A DNA stretch of 63,989 bases from Gammaproteobacteria bacterium. Lineage in GTDB: Bacteria; Pseudomonadota; Gammaproteobacteria; RBG-16-57-12. The DNA is taken from contig JAFLJP010000136.1 in assembly GCA_022712945.1 (NCBI GenBank), positions 1 to 63,989 on the forward strand, given 5' to 3'. Shown piece by piece: positions 37,071-45,821 of this stretch (positions are counted from its first letter, which is position 1; every line of letters begins with the position of its first letter). A program made the translations under genes and the position numbers. The notes under the pieces are model-generated. The model saw nothing but the letters and a program-made list of their open reading frames with translations. It ran no database searches and had not been told where the DNA came from.

Positions 37071-38561
37071 TTAACTGCCTTTCGGAATATTGGCAACCAG
37101 TCTGAGTGATGCTGTTAACTCTTCCATCTGTAGCCACGGGCGCATCCAGGCGATGGCGCTAAAGACACCGGGTTGCCCGGGTACTTCTTTGACTTCAATT
37201 GAGGCTTCGGCCAAGGGGTAACGTGCTTTCATGTCTGGGCTGGCATCCGGGCTGTTATTGACATAGTTAGATATCCATTTGTTCAGCCACTCTTCTGCTT
37301 CTGAGGCTTCCATAAAAGAACCGACTTTGTCGCGTGCCATTACTTTCAAGAAATGCGCGATGCGTGCTGTTGCCATGATGTAGGGCAGGCGAGCTGATAT
37401 TTCTGCATTTGCTGCTGCATCAGGGTCATCAAACTTTTTAGGTTTTTGCGTTGTTTGCGCACCAAAGAAGACCGCATAGTCTGTGTTTTTATAGTGACAG
37501 AGTGGCAGGAAGCCCAGTTTACTTAGTTCTGCTTCTCGTCGGTCAGTAATGCCAATTTCGGTTGGGCATTTTTGATCCATGTCGCCGTCGTCACTCATGA
37601 AAACATGGCTTGGCAAACCTTCAACTTTACCACCGCCTTCTGCACCGCGAATGCTGGTACACCAGCCATATTCAGCAAAAGAGTGGGCGAGGGTGGTGCC
37701 CATTGAGTAGGCGGCATTCATCCAGCAGTAGTTGTCGTGTTCATGGCTCAGTTGGCGTCCACTACCGTCGATACTGCCTTCTTCAAAGTTAAATGCTTCA
37801 ATGGGTTTGGTATCCTGCCCATAGGGAAGGCGCGCAAGCACACGGGGCATGGTCAGGGTGACAAAGCGGGAGTCATCGCTGTCACGGAAGCTGCGCCATT
37901 TGATGTATTCAGCCGAGTCAAAAATTTTCTCTAAATCGCGAGGTTTTGATAGTTCGGTAAACGATTCAAATCCAAACATTTCCGGTGCGGTTGCTGATAT
38001 GAAAGGACAGAAACCGGCTGCTGCAATATTCGATATATTGGAGAGCAGGTCAATATCGTCAGGGTGCGATGAGAACTCATAATCACCGATCAAGGCAGCA
38101 TAAGGTTCACCACCGGCAATGCCAAATTCACTTTCGTATATTTTTTTGAAGGTCTGACTTTGATCAAACTCAACGGCTTTGTCCAAGTCGCGGGCAAGCT
38201 CAGATTTACTCAGGTTGAAAACTCGTATTTTAAGCTGGGAGCTGGTCTCTGAGTTCATGACCAAGTGGTTGAGTCCACGCCATGAACCTTCCAGTTTTTT
38301 GAATTTCTCATGTTGCATGATGGCAGAGAGCTGGCTTGATAATGCTCTGTCGATGGCGTTGATGGCTGAGTTAATGGTGAAGGTCAGGTTTTTATCCCAG
38401 GTCACCGTTCCTTTCATCGCTTCTTGAGTCAGGGTCTTCAGCAGATCTTCGGTTTCATCCCGAGGCGTTTGCTTGGTTGCGCCAATTGCCTGCTCCAGAA
38501 AGCTGACTTCTGTGGCAGCTTTGGCCTCCCCCTGCGCATCTACTTTTTGTTCTTCACTCAT
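37071..38561 (-). CDS. tssC: TssC sheath large subunit (VipB)
   Basis: 496 residues, normal length. '[18 protein letters not shown]', '[20 protein letters not shown]', '[12 protein letters not shown]', '[13 protein letters not shown]', '[18 protein letters not shown]' and '[18 protein letters not shown]' are the family hallmarks, and the end '[20 protein letters not shown]' is typical. It builds the contractile sheath with TssB. The start overlaps the tssB stop by one base. Confidence 0.96.
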   Translation of the reverse strand: MSEEQKVDAQGEAKAATEVSFLEQAIGATKQTPRDETEDLLKTLTQEAMKGTVTWDKNLTFTINSAINAIDRALSSQLSAIMQHEKFKKLEGSWRGLNHLVMNSETSSQLKIRVFNLSKSELARDLDKAVEFDQSQTFKKIYESEFGIAGGEPYAALIGDYEFSSHPDDIDLLSNISNIAAAGFCPFISATAPEMFGFESFTELSKPRDLEKIFDSAEYIKWRSFRDSDDSRFVTLTMPRVLARLPYGQDTKPIEAFNFEEGSIDGSGRQLSHEHDNYCWMNAAYSMGTTLAHSFAEYGWCTSIRGAEGGGKVEGLPSHVFMSDDGDMDQKCPTEIGITDRREAELSKLGFLPLCHYKNTDYAVFFGAQTTQKPKKFDDPDAAANAEISARLPYIMATARIAHFLKVMARDKVGSFMEASEAEEWLNKWISNYVNNSPDASPDMKARYPLAEASIEVKEVPGQPGVFSAIAWMRPWLQMEELTASLRLVANIPKGS

Positions 38562-39091
38562 TATTTATCACCCCCGTCGTTACCGCTATCTTTAGTTTCT
38601 GTTCCCAGTTCACCTGATAACGATGCCAGGGCTTCTGTATTGCTTAAAATATCTTCCAGAACATTTTCTAGCTCTTCAGAGCGATCTGCTTTGCTTAATA
38701 AGTCGCGTAATTTATCACGAGTTTCCATCAGCTTTTTTAACGGCTCAACCTGCTCGACAATTCTATGGGGTTCGAAATCTTCCATATTTTTGAAATCAAG
38801 TGATACAGACATCTCCTTGCCATCACCTTCCAGAGTATTGTCAACTTTCATACCCAATTGAGGTGCTGTTTTTTCCATGATTTCATTAAAGTTGTCACGG
38901 TCTATCTGCGAAAACTTTCGATCTTTGAGTGATTTTTTGTTCTTGGTATTGTCGCCAGAGTAATCACCCATAACACCCATAACAAAAGGGAGCTCTTTTT
39001 CACTAACTGCTCCGTTTGTCTCTACATCGTAAGTGATATGTACACGCGGCTTGCGCACCCGCTTTAACTTGTCATGTATGCTGTCGGCCAT
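38561..39091 (-). CDS. tssB: TssB sheath small subunit (VipA)
   Basis: 176 residues. '[20 protein letters not shown]' and '[14 protein letters not shown]' are the TssB signature; the C-terminal helix '[20 protein letters not shown]' carries the region that binds TssC and ClpV in the family. It is the only tssB in the window despite two tssC genes. It lies 100 bases after tssA. Confidence 0.95.
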   Translation of the reverse strand: MADSIHDKLKRVRKPRVHITYDVETNGAVSEKELPFVMGVMGDYSGDNTKNKKSLKDRKFSQIDRDNFNEIMEKTAPQLGMKVDNTLEGDGKEMSVSLDFKNMEDFEPHRIVEQVEPLKKLMETRDKLRDLLSKADRSEELENVLEDILSNTEALASLSGELGTETKDSGNDGGDK

Positions 39092-39191
39092 TGAGTGTTC
39101 CTCCGTATCTAACTGTTGGATAAGTGGTTATTTGTATGTGGCTGTATGATTCACAATTTGTTGCTTTCTCTGTTTTTGTGCATTTTGCATT

Positions 39192-40307
39192 TCAATCGTC
39201 GCTTGCCTTTACGCCAGTGAGTGAGCTGTAGGTTGTGCGAGAAGACGAATCGGGTATTAATTCATTGATCAATTCATCCAGTGACATTCCCCCCCAGGTT
39301 ACGGCCCTGTCAAGGATATATGATATCGGTGAATGAGGCTCTGTTCTACGGAAAAAATCTGAAATACTGGCCAATTGCCTAAAGGCTTCGTCGCGTGATT
39401 CGGGAGCACCACTGGGAATATTGCCGGGAAGATCCGCATCAGACGGTTCGGAGGGTATTTGCTCTTCAGGCAAGCTATCATCGACGGCAGGTGCTGCTGG
39501 AAACTTGTGCTTTGCAATGTGGTTGATGGCACTCAGGGTCTCTTCCAAAAGCTCGATAATCTTGCCAGTTGCTGGTGCATCATGGCTGCCACAATGTTTA
39601 CTCAGTAGGCTGCTTATACCTCTATATTCAGTAAGGCATTGGGTGACATCGTCTCGCAGGTCTCCAAACCAGGTTGGGGAGGATTGCTCAACCACTCGAT
39701 CAATATCATCCATGCTGAAGCCAACTTTCGATATCTGTTCAGAGCGGTTTCTGGTGTCGGAAATTCGCTTGATATCGACCGCCTGCTTGTATTGCCAGAG
39801 GCTAAAGGGGCCGGGTTGGATTTCATCAGTGATGTGGGCACTTCGGATCGGAGCGAGCAATACCCCTTCCGTTCCTTCGCCATTCAGTCCAGATATTGCA
39901 GCAACGCGTGTCTCGACGCCATCTTCATCTGCCGCTGGATATAAACCGTCATGCCAGTACTGTTCGATTAACTGCCGGATAAGACTGAAGCCGTCCCTGA
40001 GTCCCTGAAAGCCGGCTTTTCGAATCAGTGCCTCTGTGTACCAACATGCTACTTCAAGGTCTTTGGATTCGTTTGATAAAATCTGAGGGGCTAATTTTGC
40101 AATTTTATGCCAGTTTTCGATCGCCTCTGTGCTTCCACCATCGAACATACTGTTGCGCTCAGCTGCTCTTGCTGAATTTCGGGCACTTTTGATCTCTGCG
40201 TATGTTGATGAGGGGGAGCGGTTATTTCGAATATCTTCACCAACAGCACTCTCTGCAGATATCGGTTGCATCAGTGTGGTGATATCAATTAATGCTGGTG
40301 ACGACAT
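39192..40307 (-). CDS. tssA: TssA, T6SS assembly cap/initiator protein
   Basis: 371 residues. The ImpA N-terminal domain is recognisable from 'LMQPISAESAVGEDIR' through 'LEVACWYTEALIRKAGFQGL' and 'YWHDGLYPAADEDGVETRV'. The middle is acidic/proline-rich (about 270-300). The short C-terminal domain 'EAFRQLASISDFFRRTEPHSP', split here as EAFRQLASISDFF plus RRTEPHSPISY, is of the short TssA1-like class rather than the long VasJ type. First gene of the minus-strand operon. Confidence 0.92.
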   Translation of the reverse strand: MSSPALIDITTLMQPISAESAVGEDIRNNRSPSSTYAEIKSARNSARAAERNSMFDGGSTEAIENWHKIAKLAPQILSNESKDLEVACWYTEALIRKAGFQGLRDGFSLIRQLIEQYWHDGLYPAADEDGVETRVAAISGLNGEGTEGVLLAPIRSAHITDEIQPGPFSLWQYKQAVDIKRISDTRNRSEQISKVGFSMDDIDRVVEQSSPTWFGDLRDDVTQCLTEYRGISSLLSKHCGSHDAPATGKIIELLEETLSAINHIAKHKFPAAPAVDDSLPEEQIPSEPSDADLPGNIPSGAPESRDEAFRQLASISDFFRRTEPHSPISYILDRAVTWGGMSLDELINELIPDSSSRTTYSSLTGVKASDD

Positions 40308-40810
40308 TTACCTCTCCTGCAACCCCGGATGATTGGGGGGTTATATTTGAGCGTGGCGTTGGAATGTTTGGGACGCAAGGGTGATAGGTCCAGGCTTTCC
40401 ATAACCGCTCAATTCTATATAGTAAATTTAACAATTCGTACATCACAAACCTGTTGCTTGCGACGTAGCATAGCAGTGCAGTATGAATTAACAAACTGTC
40501 TATCTGTGATGCTAATATACCTCTGCGAATCTGCCAGAGAACAGCCTGCTAGTGCCGTTTATAAGGTATCGCGGAGGTTAAGTAAAGCCTCACATGGCGT
40601 GAACCGCCAGGGTTTGCTGTTTTTTATGATGTGGAATAATGGATGGTGGTTTCTTGCTTATGGGCCAAAACCACTCCTGATAGTCGTAAATAGTAGGTAA
40701 AATTTATGTGGGTTGCATGGTTTCGCTAAAAAATAGAGGATAATAGCCATGTGTAATCAGGTATATTGCTGGCTTAATGGAAGTAGACCGCTAGTGAAGG
40801 TGTTTAGTGT
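40308..40810. promoter_or_regulatory. Divergent intergenic region between tssA and tagH
   Basis: 503 bases without a convincing gene, although a 123-codon frame crosses it. It must contain the promoters for both T6SS half-operons. No sigma-54 site with correct GG-N10-GC spacing was found on either strand, and no clean sigma-70 pair stands out. The region is AT-rich around 40410-40450 and 40700-40750. Confidence 0.5.
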
Positions 40811-42325
40811 ATGCCGATTGAAATAACAATTATCAGCTCCCCTGGGAATGTGAATAACAGTGAAACAAGCCACTCCTTTTCCGAGAGCGGGGGTAGCTTG
40901 GGGCGCAGCGCAGATAACAGTTGGGTATTGGATGATCCGGATAAATACATGTCATCTGTGCATGCACAAATCAGCTTTGAAAATGGGCAATATCTCCTTA
41001 CCGATGTCAGCACTAACGGGACATTTATTAACGGCTCATCCGAACCTTTGGGAAGCGGAAAAAAAGTGACACTGGTGGAAGGGGGGCGCTTCATCATTAG
41101 CGATTACGAGTTTATTGTTAGTTTTCTTGATGCTCCTCCCGGCGATGACCTGTTTCGTCAACCGCCGGAGCAGGGGCCATTTTCCGGGGTGGGTGTTGCT
41201 GAAAGTAATGAGGTGGCCACCGGAAGTTCATTCTTACAGGATGATCCGTTTGCAGCTCCTGCCAGTAATTATGTGCCATTGTCGGATGCCATGTCCGGTT
41301 TTAATGCCGCAGAGACAGATCCTCTGGCGGCACTGGATAAGGCAAGTGCTGACAATAATGAGCAGTCACCATTACAAAATAACCCACGTGCCAATACTTT
41401 TTTTGATCACAGTGTTGCCGATCACAGTGGTGCCATGAATGATTCTGTTGACTGGCCAGACGCAAGCATAGAAACTGGTGCGATTCCGGATGACTGGTAC
41501 GATGACGACTCACCCAGTGAGCAACCAACGCCTCAAAATGGTGTTGCAACACCACTTGAAGCGAGCATAGACCCTCTGCCAGAACCCCCTTCCTCTCATG
41601 TGGAAGCGTTGAAGAAACTGGAGAGTGAGAATGAAAAACTACTCAATGATGTTGCTCAACTCAAACAGCAAATAAAAACGCAGGAGGCTGTCAGCTGTAA
41701 AACGAGTGAGCAGGGGCGTGCAATAACTGCCATGGACAAAACCCTGATTGAGGCGTTGGGTTTTTCGGAAAAAAATCTGGGCGAAGATAAAATGCGGGAA
41801 ATTAGTGAGACCGTCGGTTTGTTGGTGCGAGAGACAATGGAGGGGATGATGCAAGTTTTGAGCTTTCGAAAGAAGATCAAAGAAGAGTTCAGAATTAATG
41901 TGACGACCATACAGCCTGTAGAGAACAACCCATTAAAGTTTTCAGCGAATATTGATGATGCAATGGAAAATATGTTCATCAAGGAAAATAATGCTTACAA
42001 AGAGCCCATAGAGGCAGTACGTGAAGGATTTCAGGGGATTTCTGAACATCAGGTTGCCGTGTTGGCTGGCATGCAGGCTGCATTTCGCGGCATGTTGGAG
42101 AGACTTGATCCGGGGACACTTGAAAAACGGTTTGAGAAATACAAAAAAACCGGTTTAATCCAGATAGGTAAAAAACGACAAAACTGGGAATCTTACAAGG
42201 CGTATCATGCTGAGCTGGCAGAAAACCTGGATAATTCGTTTCAGCATCTGTTTGGGTACGATTTTGTCCAGGCGTATGAAGAGCAGATGCAACGCTTGGT
42301 GATTGCAAGAAAAAAAGAGACGTAA
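40811..42325 (+). CDS. tagH: TagH, T6SS FHA-domain protein
   Basis: 504 residues. The FHA domain spans about 1-105 ('GGSLGRSADNSWVLDDPDKY', 'SVHAQISFENGQYLLTDVST', 'NGTFING'), with the phosphothreonine-binding GR, S-x-x-H and NG motifs intact. An acidic low-complexity linker (105-270) and a short coiled coil follow. The conserved TagH C-terminal domain ('LIEALGFSEKNL', 'ETVGLLVRETMEGMMQVLSF', 'DDAMENMFIKENNAYKEPIE', 'FGYDFVQAYEEQM') spans about 315-500. It should bind phosphothreonine on PpkA or another partner and promote T6SS assembly. First gene of the plus-strand operon. Confidence 0.92.
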   Translation: MPIEITIISSPGNVNNSETSHSFSESGGSLGRSADNSWVLDDPDKYMSSVHAQISFENGQYLLTDVSTNGTFINGSSEPLGSGKKVTLVEGGRFIISDYEFIVSFLDAPPGDDLFRQPPEQGPFSGVGVAESNEVATGSSFLQDDPFAAPASNYVPLSDAMSGFNAAETDPLAALDKASADNNEQSPLQNNPRANTFFDHSVADHSGAMNDSVDWPDASIETGAIPDDWYDDDSPSEQPTPQNGVATPLEASIDPLPEPPSSHVEALKKLESENEKLLNDVAQLKQQIKTQEAVSCKTSEQGRAITAMDKTLIEALGFSEKNLGEDKMREISETVGLLVRETMEGMMQVLSFRKKIKEEFRINVTTIQPVENNPLKFSANIDDAMENMFIKENNAYKEPIEAVREGFQGISEHQVAVLAGMQAAFRGMLERLDPGTLEKRFEKYKKTGLIQIGKKRQNWESYKAYHAELAENLDNSFQHLFGYDFVQAYEEQMQRLVIARKKET

Positions 42326-42348
42326 GTAGTAAGCTTTAGGAGGTTATC

Positions 42349-42891
42349 ATGTATTCATCGCGCATTATTAAACTGGTTGTCATGGTTTTGGTGCTTCTTG
42401 CCGGCACGGCTTGTACCAAGTTAAATACGAAGGTAGGAGGCATGCTGGATCTTGATTCAGACCTGCTTATCTCCTTCTTTGTTGAAGCGGATGTAAACCC
42501 GGATGATAATAAAATTTCATCACCATTGATCATCAGAATGTACGAACTGAAATCATCCAAAATATTTAAAAAAGCAAACTTCATTGATATTTATGAAAAG
42601 GATGAGGAGGTGCTTGGCGCTGATCTGGTGGCCAAGCAGACGCTTAAACATATACAGCCGGGAGAGAATGGAAAAGTCAGTTTTGTTCTGAATGAAGAGA
42701 CGGAGTATGTTGGGCTCTTTGCTGAGTTTTTGAAATACAAAGATGCAAAATACAAGGTTGTTATACCCATTGCTCAAACCAATGTGTTCAGCTCAACAGC
42801 CAATGTAAAATTGTTTGGAAATCAGTTGATCCTGGTGAGTGACAGGAATGATAAAGCGATACAGGAAGATACGGATGAGTTTGGTAATTAA
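42349..42891 (+). CDS. tssJ: TssJ outer-membrane lipoprotein
   Basis: 180 residues. Signal peptide and lipobox (LLAGTAC) precede the TssJ transthyretin-like fold ('PLIIRMYELKSSKIFKKANF', 'IDIYEKDEEVLGADLVAKQT', 'EYVGLFAEFLKY'). It anchors TssM to the outer membrane. Ribosome binding site AGGAGG lies before ATG 42349. Its TAA stop is the first three bases of the palindromic element at 42889. Confidence 0.92.
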   Translation: MYSSRIIKLVVMVLVLLAGTACTKLNTKVGGMLDLDSDLLISFFVEADVNPDDNKISSPLIIRMYELKSSKIFKKANFIDIYEKDEEVLGADLVAKQTLKHIQPGENGKVSFVLNEETEYVGLFAEFLKYKDAKYKVVIPIAQTNVFSSTANVKLFGNQLILVSDRNDKAIQEDTDEFGN

Positions 42892-43055
42892 GGGATGTAG
42901 AATTTATTAAAATACCGCTCTTACTTGTCTTTTCCCCCACTCTATCTAGACTGGTATTCGTTGCGTAGCCCACTATGCGCCCAATACCAGACTAAATAGA
43001 GTGAACAAAAATCCGGCGTAATAACGGTATTTTAATTTCTTCTACATCCCTAAGG
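42889..43055. repeat. Palindromic MITE-like element, copy 2
   Basis: Begins TAAGGGATGTAGAATT, which also supplies the tssJ stop codon, and ends TTCTACATCCCTAAGG. Central stem 42938-42958 with 42983-43003 (19 of 21 pairs) and a 24-nt loop with GCGTAGCCCACTATGCGCCC. Relative to copy 1, two stem positions changed on both arms so that pairing is kept (C-G to T-A twice) and two are now mismatched. Confidence 0.85.
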
Positions 43056-43069
43056 AACGATCACGAAAT

Positions 43070-43199
43070 AACGTCTACATTCTGACGTGCTCTTTTACCC
43101 CCGTTCAAACGATCTCAATCGTCACGTAGGCCAGCTATGCGCCTCTTGAGATCGTTTGAACGGGGGCAAAATTTCTGCGTCATAATTGCATAAGTTATT
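43070..43199. repeat. Second palindromic element of related architecture
   Basis: A perfect 21-bp stem (43098-43118 with 43146-43166) of unrelated sequence encloses a 27-nt loop with ACGTAGGCCAGCTATGCGCC, close to the loop of the other elements. Outer flanks AAATAAC..TGACG and GCGTCATAATTGCATAAGTTA form a further imperfect inverted repeat. It lies just upstream of tssK. Confidence 0.75.
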
Positions 43200-43231
43200 T
43201 AAGTCTTTAAATAATACCCAGGCAGGATGTC

Positions 43232-44566
43232 ATGTCACTAGAGAATAAAGTCATTTGGTCAGAGGGAATGTTTCTCAATCCCCACCATTTTCAGCAACAA
43301 GAACGTTATATCGAACGCTATATTGACGGAAAGTGTTCAGCGTATAGTGCCTATGGTTGGGGTATACACCACCTTGAGGTTGATCAAGAGTTACTCAAGT
43401 TGGGGAAAATTTCACTCATTAATGCCAAGGGTATTTTCCCCGATGGAACGCCATTCAGCTTCCCTGACCAAAATGATCTACCCCCTGTCTTTGATGTTCC
43501 TGAGAATACACATAATAAAATTGTTTATCTGGCAATACCGGTGAAACGTCCCGGAGCTATTGATGTTCTGCCTGAAAAAGAGACACAGGGGCTGGCGCGT
43601 TATTACGCTTCAAAACAGAGCGCGCGGGATGTTTCTGTTGAGGGGGGGGATAACGTAGAGATTGATATTGGAAAACTCAGAATGCGCCTGCTGCTGGAGT
43701 CTGATGATATGAGTGGCTATGCCGGTATCGGTATTTTGCGAATATCAGAAGCGCGGGAAGATAAAAATATATTGCTGGATGAGGAGTATATCCCAACCTG
43801 TTATGAATGCCATGCGTCACTAAAGCTTTCCGGGTTCTTGTCTGAATTAGCCGGTTTATTGCACCACCGTGGTGAATCAATTGCCGGTCGTCTGGCAGAC
43901 ACCCAACGCGGAGGTACCGCTGAAATTGCCGATTATATGCTGCTGCAGTTGGTCAACCGGCTGGAGCCACTCACCACCCATTTGTCACAAATGCAGGGGT
44001 TGCACCCGGTTGAACTTTACTCTGAAACCGTGCAAATGGTGGGCGAGCTATCAACCTTTGTGACAAGTAATAAGCGTCCCTCGGTTTTCCCGCCTTATCT
44101 GCATGACCATTTACAATCTACATTTTCTCCGGTTATTAATGCACTGCGCCAATGTCTCAGTATGGTCTACGAGCAGACGGCGGCTGCGCTTGAATTGGTC
44201 GAGAAAAAGTTTGGCATTCGTGTTGCTCAGATAACGGACCGCACATTGATTGACAGTGCGATGTTTGTTCTGGCTGTGCGTGCAGACATCCCGGAAAATA
44301 AAATTCAGACGCTATTTCCTGCCCAGGTAAAAGTAGGCCCAGTCGATCGCATCAGGCAGTTGGTGAATGCTGCAATGCCAGGCATTCCCTTAAAAGTGTT
44401 ACCGGTTGCGCCTCGTCAAATACCCTATCACTCCGGTTACACCTATTTTGAGTTTGAACGAAACAATAATTACTGGAATGAGCTCAAACATTCCGGTGGC
44501 ATTGCCCTGCACATTGGTGGTGATTTCCCTGGGTTGGAACTTGAACTCTGGACAATCAGGCAATGA
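43232..44566 (+). CDS. tssK: TssK baseplate adaptor
   Basis: 444 residues. 'KVIWSEGMFLNPHHFQQQER' is the conserved opening; 'LANRLEPLTTHL'-like block (here LVNRLEPLTTHLSQMQGLHP), 'YSETVQMVGELSTF' and the C-terminal 'IPYHSGYTYFEFERNNNYW' are also typical. TssK links the baseplate to the TssLM membrane complex. ATG 43232 follows GCAGGATG. The stop overlaps the next start by 4 bases. Confidence 0.95.
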   Translation: MSLENKVIWSEGMFLNPHHFQQQERYIERYIDGKCSAYSAYGWGIHHLEVDQELLKLGKISLINAKGIFPDGTPFSFPDQNDLPPVFDVPENTHNKIVYLAIPVKRPGAIDVLPEKETQGLARYYASKQSARDVSVEGGDNVEIDIGKLRMRLLLESDDMSGYAGIGILRISEAREDKNILLDEEYIPTCYECHASLKLSGFLSELAGLLHHRGESIAGRLADTQRGGTAEIADYMLLQLVNRLEPLTTHLSQMQGLHPVELYSETVQMVGELSTFVTSNKRPSVFPPYLHDHLQSTFSPVINALRQCLSMVYEQTAAALELVEKKFGIRVAQITDRTLIDSAMFVLAVRADIPENKIQTLFPAQVKVGPVDRIRQLVNAAMPGIPLKVLPVAPRQIPYHSGYTYFEFERNNNYWNELKHSGGIALHIGGDFPGLELELWTIRQ

Positions 44567-44853
44567 TATTAACCCAGCAACAATATCTATCGCATTCAGT
44601 CGCCGCATGCCTTGAAGCAAGGCGAGAAGCTGCCGTCTTAGTCATTCTAAAACAAGCCTTTTCAACGCAGTTTATGAGCAGGTATTTGGCGGCTTTTCTT
44701 TGTAAATATCAATTGGTTAAGGGGTATAGCCGCGCCGGCGTTGCAGCGCTTGCCAAGGGAGCAACCCTGCGCCTTGTTCCGACACATCCCTGTCGCCCTG
44801 AATACGATATATATCGTTGCTGGGTTAATCGTGTTTACAACACTCAGGAGTAG
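44563..44853 (+). CDS. Small protein of unknown function between tssK and tssL
   Basis: 96 residues, basic ('CLEARREAAVLVILKQAF', 'LAAFLCKYQLVKGYSRAGVA'), with several Cys and no signal peptide. The ATGA overlap with tssK and only 3 bases to tssL argue that it is a real operon gene. It does not resemble the known Tss or Tag proteins I can recall. Confidence 0.6.
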   Translation: MILTQQQYLSHSVAACLEARREAAVLVILKQAFSTQFMSRYLAAFLCKYQLVKGYSRAGVAALAKGATLRLVPTHPCRPEYDIYRCWVNRVYNTQE

Positions 44854-44856
44854 TTA

Positions 44857-45795
44857 ATGTCTTCAGATAATGCAGACAAGACCGTCTTCAGGCAACCTGT
44901 TAACAAGGGGGATGGTACGGTACTTCGTCCCATGCCCGGCGGACGAGCATCGGGTGATTCCGTAGCGCCTCCCGGCTCTCCAGCGCCTGCACAGCAGAGC
45001 CCGTCCTATATGCAGCAACCCTCTTCATCCGGTTATGTCCGCTCCCAACACGCTGACTTTGGTGCCGCTCAATTCCAGACAACTTTTGGGTTTAATCCGC
45101 TGGTCAATGCTGCTGCCATGCTGATCGCTGTATTTACAAAAACACGGCAGACCGTTACGCATCCAAATGTGGGTGGATTGCATCAACAGTTGGTGGGTGA
45201 AATTAAGCTGTTTGAGGCAAGGTCAAAAGAGGCAGAAATTAAACCGGAAATTGTCTTGGCAGCTCGTTATCTGTTATGCACGATCCTTGATGAGGCGGTG
45301 CTCAATACGCCCTGGGGTGCGGAGAGTGCATGGACTCAAAGAACACTGCTCAGTGTGTTTCATAATGAGACGGAGGGTGGAGAAAAGTTTTTTATAATAC
45401 TGGATAGAATGCGTCATTCACCCGCTGAAAACATCGATATTCTGGAGCTTATGTATATTTTTCTCAGCTTGGGATATGAAGGGAAATACCGCGTTTTGCA
45501 TCGGGGGAGAGACCTGCTCGAGCAGTTACGAGATGAGTTGTTCCAGATCATCAGGAGGCACCGTGGTGAATATGAACGCACGTTGTCACCCAGCTGGCAG
45601 GGGCTGGGGAAGATACGTAATACATTGACCGAATATGTCCCGATGTGGGTCGTTGCCAGTATTATTGGTGGAATAATGCTTTTAAGCTACTCAGGGTTAC
45701 GCTACTGGATGCATGAATCAACTAACCACGTTGCAAAACAGTTAACCGAAATATCGACAACTGACCTCGTCAGCAAAAAGATCAGTAAGCCGTAG
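44857..45795 (+). CDS. tssL: TssL (DotU/IcmH) inner-membrane protein
   Basis: 312 residues. An N-terminal proline/serine-rich cytosolic tail (1-70) precedes the DotU domain ('NPLVNAAAMLIAVFTKTR', 'AARYLLCTILDEAVLNTPWG', 'FLSLGYEGKYRVLHRGRDLL'). One C-terminal membrane helix follows ('MWVVASIIGGIMLLSYSGLR', about 265-285) and a short periplasmic end without an OmpA/peptidoglycan-binding domain. It forms the membrane complex with TssM and TssJ. Confidence 0.94.
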   Translation: MSSDNADKTVFRQPVNKGDGTVLRPMPGGRASGDSVAPPGSPAPAQQSPSYMQQPSSSGYVRSQHADFGAAQFQTTFGFNPLVNAAAMLIAVFTKTRQTVTHPNVGGLHQQLVGEIKLFEARSKEAEIKPEIVLAARYLLCTILDEAVLNTPWGAESAWTQRTLLSVFHNETEGGEKFFIILDRMRHSPAENIDILELMYIFLSLGYEGKYRVLHRGRDLLEQLRDELFQIIRRHRGEYERTLSPSWQGLGKIRNTLTEYVPMWVVASIIGGIMLLSYSGLRYWMHESTNHVAKQLTEISTTDLVSKKISKP

Positions 45796-45821
45796 TATTC
45801 ATCGCCAAACCGAGTAGAAAT

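Noticed and set aside
40329..40700. 123-codon frame across the divergent tssA-tagH promoter region
   Set aside because: Occupies the only space for two promoters, has Cys/Ser/Leu-rich composition typical of a chance frame, and no ribosome binding site.
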